DNA from: Atopobiaceae bacterium
Lineage (GTDB): Bacteria; Actinomycetota; Coriobacteriia; Coriobacteriales; Atopobiaceae
Reading direction: 5' to 3'
NCBI GenBank assembly: GCA_022655215.1
Contig: JALCUE010000002.1
Location: 488,386-552,385 of the forward strand
Length of the DNA: 64,000 bases
Shown here: positions 40,620-49,472 of the stretch, piece by piece
Layout: every line of letters begins with the position of its first letter
How positions within the stretch are numbered: the first letter of the stretch is position 1
The notes under the pieces: generated by a model
The model's input: only the letters and a program-made list of their open reading frames with translations
Told to the model about the DNA's origin: nothing
Database searches by the model: none
Translations under genes and position numbers: made by a program

Positions 40620-43067
40620 TCAGGAGTCGTCGATGTCCTCCAGGAAGGTGATGCCGCCCTTGCCATGCGTCTTGGTCCAATAGAGGGCACGGTCCGCCGC
40701 ACGGTAGAGCTCGTCGTACGTCGTCCCGTCGCGCGGGCAGAGGGCGACGCCCATGCTGCAGCTCATCTCGCCGGAGGGCGTCTTGGACGCGAGCATGCGT
40801 CCGAGCGCCTCCTCCACGCGTCTGGCGACCTTGCGCTCGTTCCCGTCGGTCGACCTCACGAAGGCGCTCAGCTCGTCACCGCCCAACCGACACACGACGT
40901 CCCCGTCGCGGAAGGTCTCCCTCATGATGCGGGCCACGTCCATGAGCACGGTGTCGGCGAAGGGGTGTCCGTAGGTGTCGTTGACATGTTTGAAGTCGTC
41001 GATGTCCACCATCACGAACGCGCCGCCGTCCTTCGCGTCCCTGCCGGAGAGGAAGGCCTCGATCTGCTCATGTGCCGCGGAGCGGGTGAGCAGGCCGGTG
41101 AGGGCGTCGGTTGTGGCGGTATGACGCAGCTCGATCGTGTCGGTGATATCGGTCATGACGCCCACGCCGATCCTGTCGGCCTCGCTGACGCCCATCGTCG
41201 AGTAGCGAAGCTGGTACCAACGTCTCGATCCCATCTCGAGGTTCTGGAGCTGGAACTGGACCGTGCCGCTCGTCGACCCGGCGATCACCTCGTCGCGGAG
41301 GTCTATGAGGGTCGCGGCGACGTCGGGCGAGCAGACCTTGCGGAACGACTCGTCGTTGGTGACGTCGTGTATCACCTGGTCGATCCCGAACGCACGGCGG
41401 CCGTCGAACAGGCAGGTGAGGTCGTCCTTGGCGATGTCGTAGCGCCATATGTAGCGGTCCGTCATCTCGGAGGCGATGCGATAGGAGGCCTCGGACAGCT
41501 TGAGCTGGCGCAGCGCCTCGTCTCGCTCGGTCACGTCGGTGAGGCTCGAGACCACGCGCGAGCCGGAGTCATCCACGTGGCTGCGGATGAAGAGGTCCAC
41601 GTGCCTGCCGTCCCGCGTGTGGGCGCGGGCCTCGTACTCCCATGAGGAGCCGGCCGGCTCGCCGACCTCCTCGCCGCCCGTCGTCTCGGACCGGCCCGAC
41701 AGCGAACGCACGTCGTTCTCGTCGAACGGGAACGTCATGGTGGAGAACCCGGTCTCCCGGGCGCTCGTCTCGTCATATCCGAAGAGGCCGTAGAAGTACC
41801 CGTTCGCGGAGAGTATCGTGCCGGGACCATCGGCCGCGGCGACGCAGATTCCCGTGGGCACCTTGCTCACGATGTCCTGGAGGAGGCGCGACTGGTAGGA
41901 GCGTTCCGCCACCTCCTCGTGGGACTCCTCGGAGGCTGAGTAGTAGGACACCACGAGCGCCGCCACGAACATGAGGACGCCGAGGGGCAGGAAGGATGGG
42001 AGGATGTAGCCGGCAAGCGCCGGAACGAACTTCATGAGGTTGAAGCGGAATATGTCGAACAGGGCGGTGGCCACGACGATGACCACCCCCATGAAGAGGT
42101 AGCGCGTCGAGGCCCGACCCTCGCGGAGGTGCCTGACGATGGAGAACAGGACGATGAAGCATCCCACGCACGAGATGGCATGTGAGGCCACGAGCGTCTT
42201 CGGGTAATGCGCGATGTCGGTCATGCTCGCCACGCCGCTCGCCACCACGAACACCGTGGTGAACGCTAGGTAGGTGCGAAGCACGCGGTGCATGCGCGGG
42301 TCGGTCTCCTGAAGGTCGACGTAGAGGGTGAGCGGCAGGGCGGCCGCGTAGATGCAGAGGAACTCGACGTCGTTCCAGAGGAACGATGGCGCGAAGAAGT
42401 TGTCGAGGCCGTTGCTGGTGAAGATCCAGCCTGCCATGAGAAGCGCGAAGCTCGCGATGCAGAGGCTCTGAAGCGTGGCTTTGTCCCGATGGCCGTAGAA
42501 GATCGCCTGTCCGGTCATGAGCACCGCGACGATGAGGCACGCGGAGGACACCATGAGGAACGCGAGCCCGTGGTTGAGGACGAACCCGATGGAGTCCTGC
42601 TGCGTGTACATCTCGAACGAGTTGATCTTGTTGAAGGCGGCGTCCTCGGTGACGTCGAGCGTGAGCGTCAGCTCATGGCCCCACGCCTCATCGGGTATGT
42701 CGATGCGCGGATAGACACAGCCCAACATGTGACCGGCGGCAGCCTCGTCCTGGCCCCAGGTGTAGATGGTGGTGCCGCCGTAGGTCGCGGTGATCATCGA
42801 GTGATAGACGCGGAAGCAGAGGCACCCACTCTCCACCTTGCGGTCTTCGGGCAGCTGGATGGTGAACGAGACGTGATCGCCGGCATTGGTGAGCTCGAGG
42901 ATGTTCGAGCCGAACGAGTCGACGGACCCATCGGGATGGGTGATGGTGGCGCAGACCTCCTCGTTCCACGTGCTGTAGGGGATGACCTCGATGCTGGCCA
43001 GGGAGTAGATGGTCAGGAGCAGGAGGAACGCCACCGCCCAGCGGACCACGATGCCGATGCGTCTCAC
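40620..43067 (-). CDS. Membrane diguanylate cyclase with 7TM sensor, PAS domains and GGDEF (GGDEL) domain
   Basis: 815 residues from GTG 43067, chosen because GGGAGGGGTGA precedes it; ATG 43145 is in frame but the likely -10 (TAGAAT) lies inside that extension. Order: one N-terminal helix, an outside beta-rich domain, a seven-helix membrane block (about residues 155-360, a 7TMR-DISM layout), a short coiled coil, two PAS-like regions (about 385-640) and a GGDEF domain. The active-site motif reads GGDEL (residues 729-733), with Leu for Phe, and the inhibitory I-site RDGD (720-723) is intact. It should make cyclic-di-GMP in response to an outside signal; the Phe change makes activity less certain. 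Confidence 0.85.
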   Translation of the reverse strand: MRRIGIVVRWAVAFLLLLTIYSLASIEVIPYSTWNEEVCATITHPDGSVDSFGSNILELTNAGDHVSFTIQLPEDRKVESGCLCFRVYHSMITATYGGTTIYTWGQDEAAAGHMLGCVYPRIDIPDEAWGHELTLTLDVTEDAAFNKINSFEMYTQQDSIGFVLNHGLAFLMVSSACLIVAVLMTGQAIFYGHRDKATLQSLCIASFALLMAGWIFTSNGLDNFFAPSFLWNDVEFLCIYAAALPLTLYVDLQETDPRMHRVLRTYLAFTTVFVVASGVASMTDIAHYPKTLVASHAISCVGCFIVLFSIVRHLREGRASTRYLFMGVVIVVATALFDIFRFNLMKFVPALAGYILPSFLPLGVLMFVAALVVSYYSASEESHEEVAERSYQSRLLQDIVSKVPTGICVAAADGPGTILSANGYFYGLFGYDETSARETGFSTMTFPFDENDVRSLSGRSETTGGEEVGEPAGSSWEYEARAHTRDGRHVDLFIRSHVDDSGSRVVSSLTDVTERDEALRQLKLSEASYRIASEMTDRYIWRYDIAKDDLTCLFDGRRAFGIDQVIHDVTNDESFRKVCSPDVAATLIDLRDEVIAGSTSGTVQFQLQNLEMGSRRWYQLRYSTMGVSEADRIGVGVMTDITDTIELRHTATTDALTGLLTRSAAHEQIEAFLSGRDAKDGGAFVMVDIDDFKHVNDTYGHPFADTVLMDVARIMRETFRDGDVVCRLGGDELSAFVRSTDGNERKVARRVEEALGRMLASKTPSGEMSCSMGVALCPRDGTTYDELYRAADRALYWTKTHGKGGITFLEDIDDS

Positions 43068-43564
43068 GAGATCACCCCTCCCGTGGTGGCTCTCTCGTTG
43101 ATGAAACGATTCTATCGTCGATACTGCCCTTTGATTCACGGCCATGGTCGACGAGGCGCCGAGACGTCGTCTTTTCGCGTGCGAACGACAGAGGGAGGGG
43201 GGCGCCTGGCGGTGGGCGCCATGGAGTCATATGTGTAGAAAATGTGAAGGACGGCGTTGTACGTCGAGCACCCGTAGGACGTCAGACAGGTGGTAGGTCC
43301 ATTTCAATACCACTTTTATGCGCACGCCTGCTAGCTCGGTGTTCGGAATTGTCAGTGATCGAGTCCTCGGAGATGGAGCCTGCGCTATGACAGCAGGCGG
43401 ATTGCTCATGGAAATACCCCAGTAGCAAAACGTTTAAGCACGATTTCGTGTCGTTCGGCCGAGGTGCGCGATAAAACGTTTCATCGCAACCAAAAACGGT
43501 AATATATGCGTCGAAGGAAAAGGCAGACGGATATGGCATCCGGAGAAGAAGAAGGTGCTTCAAG
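43068..43564. other. 497-base intergenic region between divergent genes
   Basis: No gene supported. It serves as the upstream region of both the diguanylate cyclase (minus) and the CWB2 protein (plus). It contains a GGCGCC/GGCGCC pairing at about 43201-43220, a lower GC content than the neighbours from 43220 onward, and two AAACGTTT palindromes near the plus-strand promoter. Confidence 0.5.
43428..43505 (+). promoter_or_regulatory. Paired AAACGTTT palindromes and -10 box before the CWB2 gene
   Basis: The perfect palindrome AAACGTTT occurs at 43428-43435 and 43474-43481, starts 46 bases apart; the second overlaps where the -35 of the TAATAT box (43500-43505) would lie. This arrangement suggests an operator for a dimeric regulator; the -35 itself is poor. 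Confidence 0.4.
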
Positions 43565-44644
43565 ATGAAGAAGACGGGGTTCATGGGAAGTGGTTCCAAC
43601 GTCAGAGGGTTCGTCGCGATGGCGGTCGTCACCATCTGCGTGGCGCTGTTCGCGGCCCCCGCATCGGCCTTCGCGACCACATGGGAGTGGCTTTACGGCA
43701 CGACGGCCTTGGACACGATGAGCGCCGTCGCGAGCGCCGAACAAGTGTTCTCGAGTAACCGTGGAGGCACCGTCATCGTCGCCACGAGCGACAGCTATTA
43801 TGACGCGCTCTCTGCTTCGGGACTCGCCGGTCTCAAGGATGCCCCCATCCTCCTCACGAACGGCAAGGCCCTCTCCTCCCAGACGAAAGCCGAGCTCAAG
43901 CGTATCAATCCCCAGTGCGTTGATATCATCGGCGGTACTGGCGCCGTCTCTGAGACCGTCGAGAATTCCATCCGGAAGATTCTCCCGGGCGCCGGGATTG
44001 CCAGGGTGTGGGGACAGACCATGACCGACACCGCCAACGAGATCGCAAGCGATCTTCTCGAGGAAGACTCCTACGGCAGCACCTGTTTCATCGCGACTTC
44101 GAAGGGCTATCAGGACGCGCTCTCCGCTGCTCCCTATGCCTATGCCAACAAATGCCCCATCTTCCTGACCGAGGGTGACGGTACGCTGAGCGAAAGCACC
44201 CTCAAGACCATCAGGAATGGTCACTTCACCAACTGCTACATCCTCGGCGGGGTCAATGCCGTGCCCCAGTCCACGATGAATCTGGTCGCCAACTCCTGCG
44301 GGATTTCCAACGTCGACCGCATCTGGGGTAACTCTGCGATCGATACGAGCCAGGCCGTTGCCGAGTTCGAGCTTGAAAACGGTATGACCGTCAAGCACAT
44401 GGGCGTTGCCACCGTGAACGGTTTCGAAGATGCTCTGTCCGGCGCGGCCCTCTGTGGTAAGAGCAACTCCATCCTCGTGCTCGTTGCCACCTCTGATCAG
44501 ACGTGCGTCAACACCATCGTCGCGGATAATGCCGACGAGATCGAGACCGGCTACATATTCGGTGGGCCAGGGGCGGTCTCCAACTCCACGGTGAGTAATC
44601 TCAAGGCAAAGACTGGCGGCAATGTGATCGAAATGGTCAAGTGA
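43565..44644 (+). CDS. Secreted cell-wall-binding repeat 2 (CWB2) protein
   Basis: 359 residues with a signal peptide (cleavage near ASA at 33-35). The mature part consists of three CWB2 domains of about 100 residues, each with the recurring pattern VATSDSYYDALSAS, APILLTNGKALS and an IIGGTGAVS-type turn (YILGGVNAVPQS, YIFGGPGAVSNS in the later copies). In Clostridioides such triplets trimerise and anchor proteins to the wall polysaccharide PSII. No second functional domain is present, so this is a minimal anchor or S-layer-like protein. A strong terminator follows. Confidence 0.9.
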   Translation: MKKTGFMGSGSNVRGFVAMAVVTICVALFAAPASAFATTWEWLYGTTALDTMSAVASAEQVFSSNRGGTVIVATSDSYYDALSASGLAGLKDAPILLTNGKALSSQTKAELKRINPQCVDIIGGTGAVSETVENSIRKILPGAGIARVWGQTMTDTANEIASDLLEEDSYGSTCFIATSKGYQDALSAAPYAYANKCPIFLTEGDGTLSESTLKTIRNGHFTNCYILGGVNAVPQSTMNLVANSCGISNVDRIWGNSAIDTSQAVAEFELENGMTVKHMGVATVNGFEDALSGAALCGKSNSILVLVATSDQTCVNTIVADNADEIETGYIFGGPGAVSNSTVSNLKAKTGGNVIEMVK

Positions 44645-44718
44645 GAGGGGATGCCCAGGCGGCTCGTCTGCCTGACTCCCGGTACCAAGTTCGGGTGTGA
44701 CATATGACCCAGGCCTTT

Positions 44719-44760
44719 CGACGGCCGGCGTGTTGAACCCAACGCCGGCCGTCGTTCCCT
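44719..44760 (+). terminator. Rho-independent terminator after the CWB2 gene
   Basis: A perfect 13-bp stem CGACGGCCGGCGT/ACGCCGGCCGTCG around a 10-base loop, followed by TTCCCT. Confidence 0.75.
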
Positions 44761-44876
44761 GTCCGGATGGTCCTCATCCGCAGGCCTCATGTGGTCGGTC
44801 AGGCCAGGGCGGTGGAAGGGCGCTTCTCGGGTACGCTGTGCTCATCAACCGTTGCGAACCAGAGACGAGGGACCAG

Positions 44877-45299
44877 ATGTCAAACGAAGGCAAGAAGGTC
44901 AAGGCCCATTACCGTGGCACGCTCGATGACGGCACCCAGTTCGACAGCTCCTACGACCGCGGCGAGCCCATCGAGTTCACCTGTGGGGCCGGCCAGATGA
45001 TCTCCGGCTTCGACGATGCCGTGAAGGACATGGCCGTGGGCGAGAAGAAGACGGTCCACCTCGAGCCGTCCGAGGCCTATGGCGAGCGTCGCGAGGACCT
45101 CATCGTGACGTTCCCCATCGACCAGGTGCCCGATCACGAGCAGATGAGCGTGGGTGACAAGGTGGCGCTGTCCGGCCCCATGGGCCAGCCCATCCCCGCG
45201 ACCATCACCGCCGTCGATGACGAGGGCATCACCGTCGACGCCAACCATGACCTCGCCGGTCAGGCGCTGAACTTCGAGATCGAGCTCGTCGAGGCGTAG
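44877..45299 (+). CDS. slyD: FKBP-type peptidyl-prolyl isomerase, SlyD-like
   Basis: 140 residues from ATG 44877 with GAGGGA upstream. The FKBP halves (VKAHYRGTLDDGTQFDSSYDR and GFDDAVKDMAVGEKKTV) flank a flap insertion (VTFPIDQVPDHEQMSVGDKVAL) that is the chaperone IF domain of SlyD. The His-rich metal tail of E. coli SlyD is missing, as in many actinobacteria. Single-gene unit converging on nfnB. Confidence 0.9.
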   Translation: MSNEGKKVKAHYRGTLDDGTQFDSSYDRGEPIEFTCGAGQMISGFDDAVKDMAVGEKKTVHLEPSEAYGERREDLIVTFPIDQVPDHEQMSVGDKVALSGPMGQPIPATITAVDDEGITVDANHDLAGQALNFEIELVEA

Positions 45300-45366
45300 A
45301 CGAGACCGGGGCCATGACCCCAGGCATCAGGTCGCCATCACCGCACTCATCTCATGACGAGAAGAA

Positions 45367-45404
45367 GGACCCCCGGAGCCGCTTTCCCATGGCTCCGGGG
45401 GTCC
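45367..45404. terminator. Bidirectional terminator between slyD and nfnB
   Basis: A perfect 14-bp stem GGACCCCCGGAGCC/GGCTCCGGGGGTCC with a 10-base loop; the flank GAGAAGAA gives a T-rich tail on the minus strand. It serves both convergent genes. Confidence 0.75.
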
Positions 45405-45441
45405 TCATGCGTCGTGCGTGTGCGAAGGGTCCGCGCCCGCC

Positions 45442-46845
45442 CTATGCGCCGATCTTGTCGGCGATGGAGGCTGCGGCCTTCTTCCCTGCGCCCATGGCGA
45501 GGATGACCGTGGCAGCACCGGTCACGATGTCGCCGCCGGCCCAGATCCTGGGGTTTGACGTCTGGCCGTTCTCATCGGTCTCGACATAGCCCCACTTGTT
45601 CAGTTTCACGTCGCCGACCATCTTGGCGAACGGGTTGGCGTTCGTGCCGATGGCGGTCACGGCCACATCGCAGGGGATCTCGAACTCGGAGCCCTCGATG
45701 GCCACGGGACGACGACGCCCGGAGGCATCCGGCTCGCCCAGTTCCATGCGCTCCAGACGAACGCTCGCCACGTTGCCGTCGTCATCGGCCTTGAACTCGA
45801 GAGGGCTTACCAACGGCAGGATCTCGACGCCTTCCTGCTTGGCATGATGGAGCTCGGCACGCCTGGCGGGCATCTCCTCCTCGCCACGACGATAGGCCAG
45901 CGTGACATGGTCGGCGCCAAGGCGAAGGGCCGTGCGTGCCGCGTCCATGGCCACGTTGCCGCCGCCGAACACGACGACGTTCTTGCCATGCTTGGTGGGG
46001 GTGTCATAGCGAGGGAAGTTGTTGGCCTTCATGAGGTTCACGCGGGTGAGGTACTCGTTGGCGCAGAAGACGCCCGGGAGGTTCTCACCGGGGATGTTGA
46101 GGAACTTGGGCAGGCCAGCGCCCACGGCCAGATAGATCGCCTCGTATCCCTGCTCGAACAGGTCGTCGGCATCGACCAGGCGACCCACGACGGAGTCGTA
46201 CTGGAAGTCGACGCCCATGAGCTCGAGGCCCTCGATCTCACGCTTCACGATCTCCTTGGGGAGACGGAACTCGGGGATGCCATAGGTGAGCACGCCGCCG
46301 CCGGTGAAGAAGGCCTCGAACACGGTCACGTCATAGCACCTGCGGGCGAGCTCGCCGGCACAGGCGATTCCGGACGGGCCGGAGCCCACCACGGCCACCT
46401 TGTGCTCGTTCTTGTGGCGGCACACGGGATCGGTGGCCTTGTCGCGAGCATTGTCGCCGAGGTAGCGCTCGAGCTGGCCGATGGCCACCGGCTCGCCCTT
46501 CTTGCCGAGGATGCACTTGCCCTCGCACTGGTTCTCCTGCGGGCAGACGCGGCCGCAGATGGAGGGCAGCATGCTGGCCTCGCGGATGATGTCCAGACCC
46601 TCGCCGCACTTCTCCTGGCGGATCTTCTCGATGAAACCGGGGATGTTGATGCCAACGGGGCAGCCGGTCACGCAGAGGGGCTTCTTGCAGTCGAGGCAGC
46701 GGTTGGCCTCGGCGATGGCGTCATCGCGCGTGTAGCCGGTGTCCACCGGACCGAAGTTGGTCGCGCGGACCTGCGGGTCCTCCTCACGAGCGGGCGTACG
46801 GGGGGCACCGATGCTCGGCTTGTACTTTCCGTCTATATATGGCAT
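45442..46845 (-). CDS. nfnB: NfnB: NADPH-binding subunit of the electron-bifurcating ferredoxin:NADP+ transhydrogenase
   Basis: 467 residues of the glutamate synthase small-chain type. The N-terminus binds two [4Fe-4S] clusters through CLDCKKPLCVTGCPVGI and CGRVCPQENQCEGKC. Two Rossmann motifs follow (VAVVGSGPSGIACAGE for FAD, VVVFGGGNVAMDAA for NADPH). Together with the upstream partner it forms NfnAB, which couples NADH and reduced ferredoxin oxidation to NADP+ reduction in anaerobes. The partner gene overlaps it by 13 bases, and no glutamate synthase large subunit is nearby, favouring Nfn (or SudAB) over GltD. Confidence 0.9.
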   Translation of the reverse strand: MPYIDGKYKPSIGAPRTPAREEDPQVRATNFGPVDTGYTRDDAIAEANRCLDCKKPLCVTGCPVGINIPGFIEKIRQEKCGEGLDIIREASMLPSICGRVCPQENQCEGKCILGKKGEPVAIGQLERYLGDNARDKATDPVCRHKNEHKVAVVGSGPSGIACAGELARRCYDVTVFEAFFTGGGVLTYGIPEFRLPKEIVKREIEGLELMGVDFQYDSVVGRLVDADDLFEQGYEAIYLAVGAGLPKFLNIPGENLPGVFCANEYLTRVNLMKANNFPRYDTPTKHGKNVVVFGGGNVAMDAARTALRLGADHVTLAYRRGEEEMPARRAELHHAKQEGVEILPLVSPLEFKADDDGNVASVRLERMELGEPDASGRRRPVAIEGSEFEIPCDVAVTAIGTNANPFAKMVGDVKLNKWGYVETDENGQTSNPRIWAGGDIVTGAATVILAMGAGKKAAASIADKIGA

Positions 46846-47672
46846 GGGCAGGTCTCCTCCTCATAGGCCTTGAGGGCCTGGCCCTCTTCGGTGCGATAGG
46901 ACGCCTGGCGGGCACGAAGGTCATTCCAGTCCACCTTGGTGGCGTCGAAGTCGGGACCGTCGACGCAGGCGAACTTCGTCTCCCCGTCGACCTCGACGCG
47001 GCAGCAGCCGCACATGCCCGTGCCATCCACCATGATGGGGTTGAGGCTGGCGGTGATGGGCACGTCATACTTCTCGCAGGTCATGGCCGAGAACTTCATC
47101 ATCGGGACGGGGCCCACCGCGAAGACGTGGTCGAGCTCCTTGGCCTGGCACATGCGCTCGAGCGGGAGGGTCACGACGCCCTTCTCGCCCTCGGAGCCAT
47201 CATCCGTGGTGATGTAGAGGTGCTCCAGAGGGAGCTCCCTGAACTGGTCGGTGAGAAGGAGGAGGTCCTTCGTGCGGGCACCCATGATGACGTTGACCTT
47301 ATGGCCGCTCTCACAGAGCATGCGAGCCACGGGATAGGCGATCGCCAGTCCCACGCCGCCGCCGATGACCGCCCACGTGCCCGACTCCATCTCGGTGGGA
47401 TTGCCGAGGGGACCCGTCACGTCCATGAGCGAGTCGCCCTCCTTGTAGGTGGAGAGCATCTCGGTGGTCTTGCCGATCACCATGAAGATGAACTCGACCC
47501 ACCCCTCATCGGGATTCCAGTTCGCGAACGTGAACGGGACGCGCTCGCCACGCTCGTCGGCACGGACCATGAGGAACTGTCCGGCCTGGGCCTTCTTGGC
47601 CATCTGAGGCGCCTCGACCCGGAACTTGAACACCTTCTCCGAGTACTGCGTCTTTTCGAGGATCTTGTACAT
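46833..47672 (-). CDS. nfnA: NfnA: FAD/NAD-binding [2Fe-2S] subunit of the NfnAB transhydrogenase
   Basis: 279 residues of the ferredoxin-NADP reductase family (DHODB/SudB-like). An FAD domain with RVPFTFAN is followed by the nucleotide domain VIGGGVGLAIAYPVARML. The C-terminal [2Fe-2S] site MCGCCRVEVDGETKFACVDGPDFD matches NfnA. It precedes nfnB on the minus strand with a 13-base overlap. GAGAGGAG precedes the ATG. A clear promoter was not found in the 181-base gap upstream. Confidence 0.9.
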   Translation of the reverse strand: MYKILEKTQYSEKVFKFRVEAPQMAKKAQAGQFLMVRADERGERVPFTFANWNPDEGWVEFIFMVIGKTTEMLSTYKEGDSLMDVTGPLGNPTEMESGTWAVIGGGVGLAIAYPVARMLCESGHKVNVIMGARTKDLLLLTDQFRELPLEHLYITTDDGSEGEKGVVTLPLERMCQAKELDHVFAVGPVPMMKFSAMTCEKYDVPITASLNPIMVDGTGMCGCCRVEVDGETKFACVDGPDFDATKVDWNDLRARQASYRTEEGQALKAYEEETCPCHI

Positions 47673-47853
47673 CTATCGAACTCCTCTCATCCTTATCTAC
47701 CTGTGGTCCTCGGGTCCTTGCACCCTCGTGGCCACCAAAGTCCCTGTCATGCATGCCCTATGCACCAGGCGATGTCGCACGAGATTCATTGTGATGCATC
47801 TTTCGCACATTGGTCCTCTGTTTCGGGCCAACGCATGGTTTCATCTCGTGGCG

Positions 47854-48456
47854 CTATCTGGAAGAGCTCCCCGTGCTCCCGTTCACCCGGTCACGGGCGG
47901 GGATGACGCCGTCGGCGATGACCTCCTCGACCGCGTCGGCGGCCTCGCCCACCATGGCCGAGAAGTCCTCGGCGAAGTCGCCCTTGAGCTGCCTGAGCAC
48001 GTAGTCGGCCGGGTCCATGCGTCCAGGGGGGCGTCCTATGCCGCAGCGCACGCGGCTGAAGTCGCGGCTGCCCAGCTTGTCGATGATCGAGCGCAGGCCG
48101 TTGTGGCCCCCGTGACCGCCGGCGAACTTCACGCGGACGTCGCCCGCGGGGATGTCGAGGTCGTCGTGGACCACGAGCAGCTGCTGGGGGGTCGCGTGGT
48201 AGGCCGAGCAGAGCTTGGCGACGGGCCCGCCCGAGCAGTTCATGAACGACTGCGGCTTGGCGAGGACCACCTCACGGCCGGAGATGGTGACGCTCGCCAC
48301 CTCCGCCCCGGCCTGGCTCTTCCAGTAACTCGCGCCATGGCGACGCGCGAGCTCGTCGATGACGGCGAAGCCCGCGTTGTGTCGCGTGGAGGCGTATTCG
48401 TCACCGGGGTTGCCCAGACCGCAGACGAGGGTTATGACGTCGGGTGACGCCGACAT
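47854..48456 (-). CDS. pth: Peptidyl-tRNA hydrolase
   Basis: 200 residues from ATG 48456, two bases after the prs stop; the longer frame runs into prs. It releases peptides from stalled peptidyl-tRNA. Catalytic His and Asn appear in CGLGNPGDEYASTRHNAGF, and VHDDLDIPAGDVRVKFAGGHGGHNGLRS is the substrate-binding signature. The prs-pth pair is common in Gram-positive bacteria. Confidence 0.96.
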   Translation of the reverse strand: MSASPDVITLVCGLGNPGDEYASTRHNAGFAVIDELARRHGASYWKSQAGAEVASVTISGREVVLAKPQSFMNCSGGPVAKLCSAYHATPQQLLVVHDDLDIPAGDVRVKFAGGHGGHNGLRSIIDKLGSRDFSRVRCGIGRPPGRMDPADYVLRQLKGDFAEDFSAMVGEAADAVEEVIADGVIPARDRVNGSTGSSSR

Positions 48457-48458
48457 CT

Positions 48459-49472
48459 CTAGAGCGTCAGGTCCGCGCCGAACATGCCGGAGACGGACGA
48501 CTCGGTGTAGACGTGGTAGATGGCCTCGGCGATCTCGTTGGCGACGGAGATGTACTTGATGCGGCCGGAGGCGTGCGCCTCGTCGCAGGGGACGGCGTCG
48601 GTGACGACGCACTCCACGATGGGGGCGTCCTCCAGGCGCTGGATGGCGGGACCGGAGAAGATCCCGTGCGTGGCGCCCACGTAGATGTCGCCCGCGCCCT
48701 TCGCCTTGAGCTCCTTGACCGAGCCGCAGAGGGTGCCCGCGGTGTCGATCATGTCGTCGTTGATGATGCAGGTCTTGCCGTCGATGTCACCGATGACGGC
48801 CATGACCTCGGCCATGTTGTGCTTGGGACGGCCCTTGTGGGCGATGGCCAGCGAGCAGCCCAGCATGTCGGAGAGCTTCTTGGCCGCCTTGGCGCGACCC
48901 ACGTCGGGGGAGACGACGACGGTGTTGTCCCAGTCGAGGTCCTTCTCCTTGTAGTACTCGGCGAACAGGGGCAGCGCCGTGAGGTGGTTCACGGGGATGT
49001 CGAAGAAGCCCTGGATCTGGCCCTGGTGCAGGTCGAGCGTGATCACTCGGTCGCAGCCGGCGGTCTCGAGGAGGTTGGCCACGAGGCGGGCGGTGATGGG
49101 CTCCCTGGGGGCCGCCTTCCTGTCCTGACGGGCGTACCCGTAGTGGGGGAGGACCGCCGTGAAGGTGCGGCAGCTCGCGCGCTTGGCGGCGTCGCAGCTG
49201 ATGAGCACCTCCATGAGCATGTCGTTCACGTTGGTGCCGGCCACCGACTGGATGAAGAACACGTCGGAGCCACGGACCGACTCGTCATAGCGGGCGTAGA
49301 TCTCGCCGTTCGAGAACTTCTCGAGCGTGAGACCCTGGAGCTCGACGTGAAGCACATCAGCGATCTCCTGAGCGAGCTCAGGGTTGCTCGTGCCCGTGTA
49401 GAGCTTCAGGTTCTTCTTCATGGGCGCAAGCTCGTGAAGGTCCTTGAGGTTCTTGAAGTGTGCCTCTGCCAT
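48459..49472 (-). CDS. prs: Ribose-phosphate pyrophosphokinase
   Basis: 337 residues. It makes PRPP from ribose 5-phosphate and ATP. GEIYARYDESVRGSDVFFIQ, the catalytic LPHYGYARQDRKAAPREP flexible loop and the PRPP-binding INDDMIDTAGTLC motif are all conserved. Its first 15-20 residues (MAEAHFKNLKDLHELAPMKK) are longer than usual; an internal Met at residue 18 could be used instead. It overlaps glmU by one base (TAATG). Confidence 0.96.
   Translation of the reverse strand: MAEAHFKNLKDLHELAPMKKNLKLYTGTSNPELAQEIADVLHVELQGLTLEKFSNGEIYARYDESVRGSDVFFIQSVAGTNVNDMLMEVLISCDAAKRASCRTFTAVLPHYGYARQDRKAAPREPITARLVANLLETAGCDRVITLDLHQGQIQGFFDIPVNHLTALPLFAEYYKEKDLDWDNTVVVSPDVGRAKAAKKLSDMLGCSLAIAHKGRPKHNMAEVMAVIGDIDGKTCIINDDMIDTAGTLCGSVKELKAKGAGDIYVGATHGIFSGPAIQRLEDAPIVECVVTDAVPCDEAHASGRIKYISVANEIAEAIYHVYTESSVSGMFGADLTL

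Noticed and set aside
40530-41645. 371-residue plus-strand frame opposite the diguanylate cyclase
   Set aside because: Shadow of the GGDEF coding strand; His/Val/Gly/Glu-rich with no domain pattern.
45442-46845. Glutamate synthase small subunit (GltD)
   Set aside because: Same family, but the overlapping [2Fe-2S] FAD/NAD subunit and lack of a GltB large subunit point to NfnAB or SudAB.
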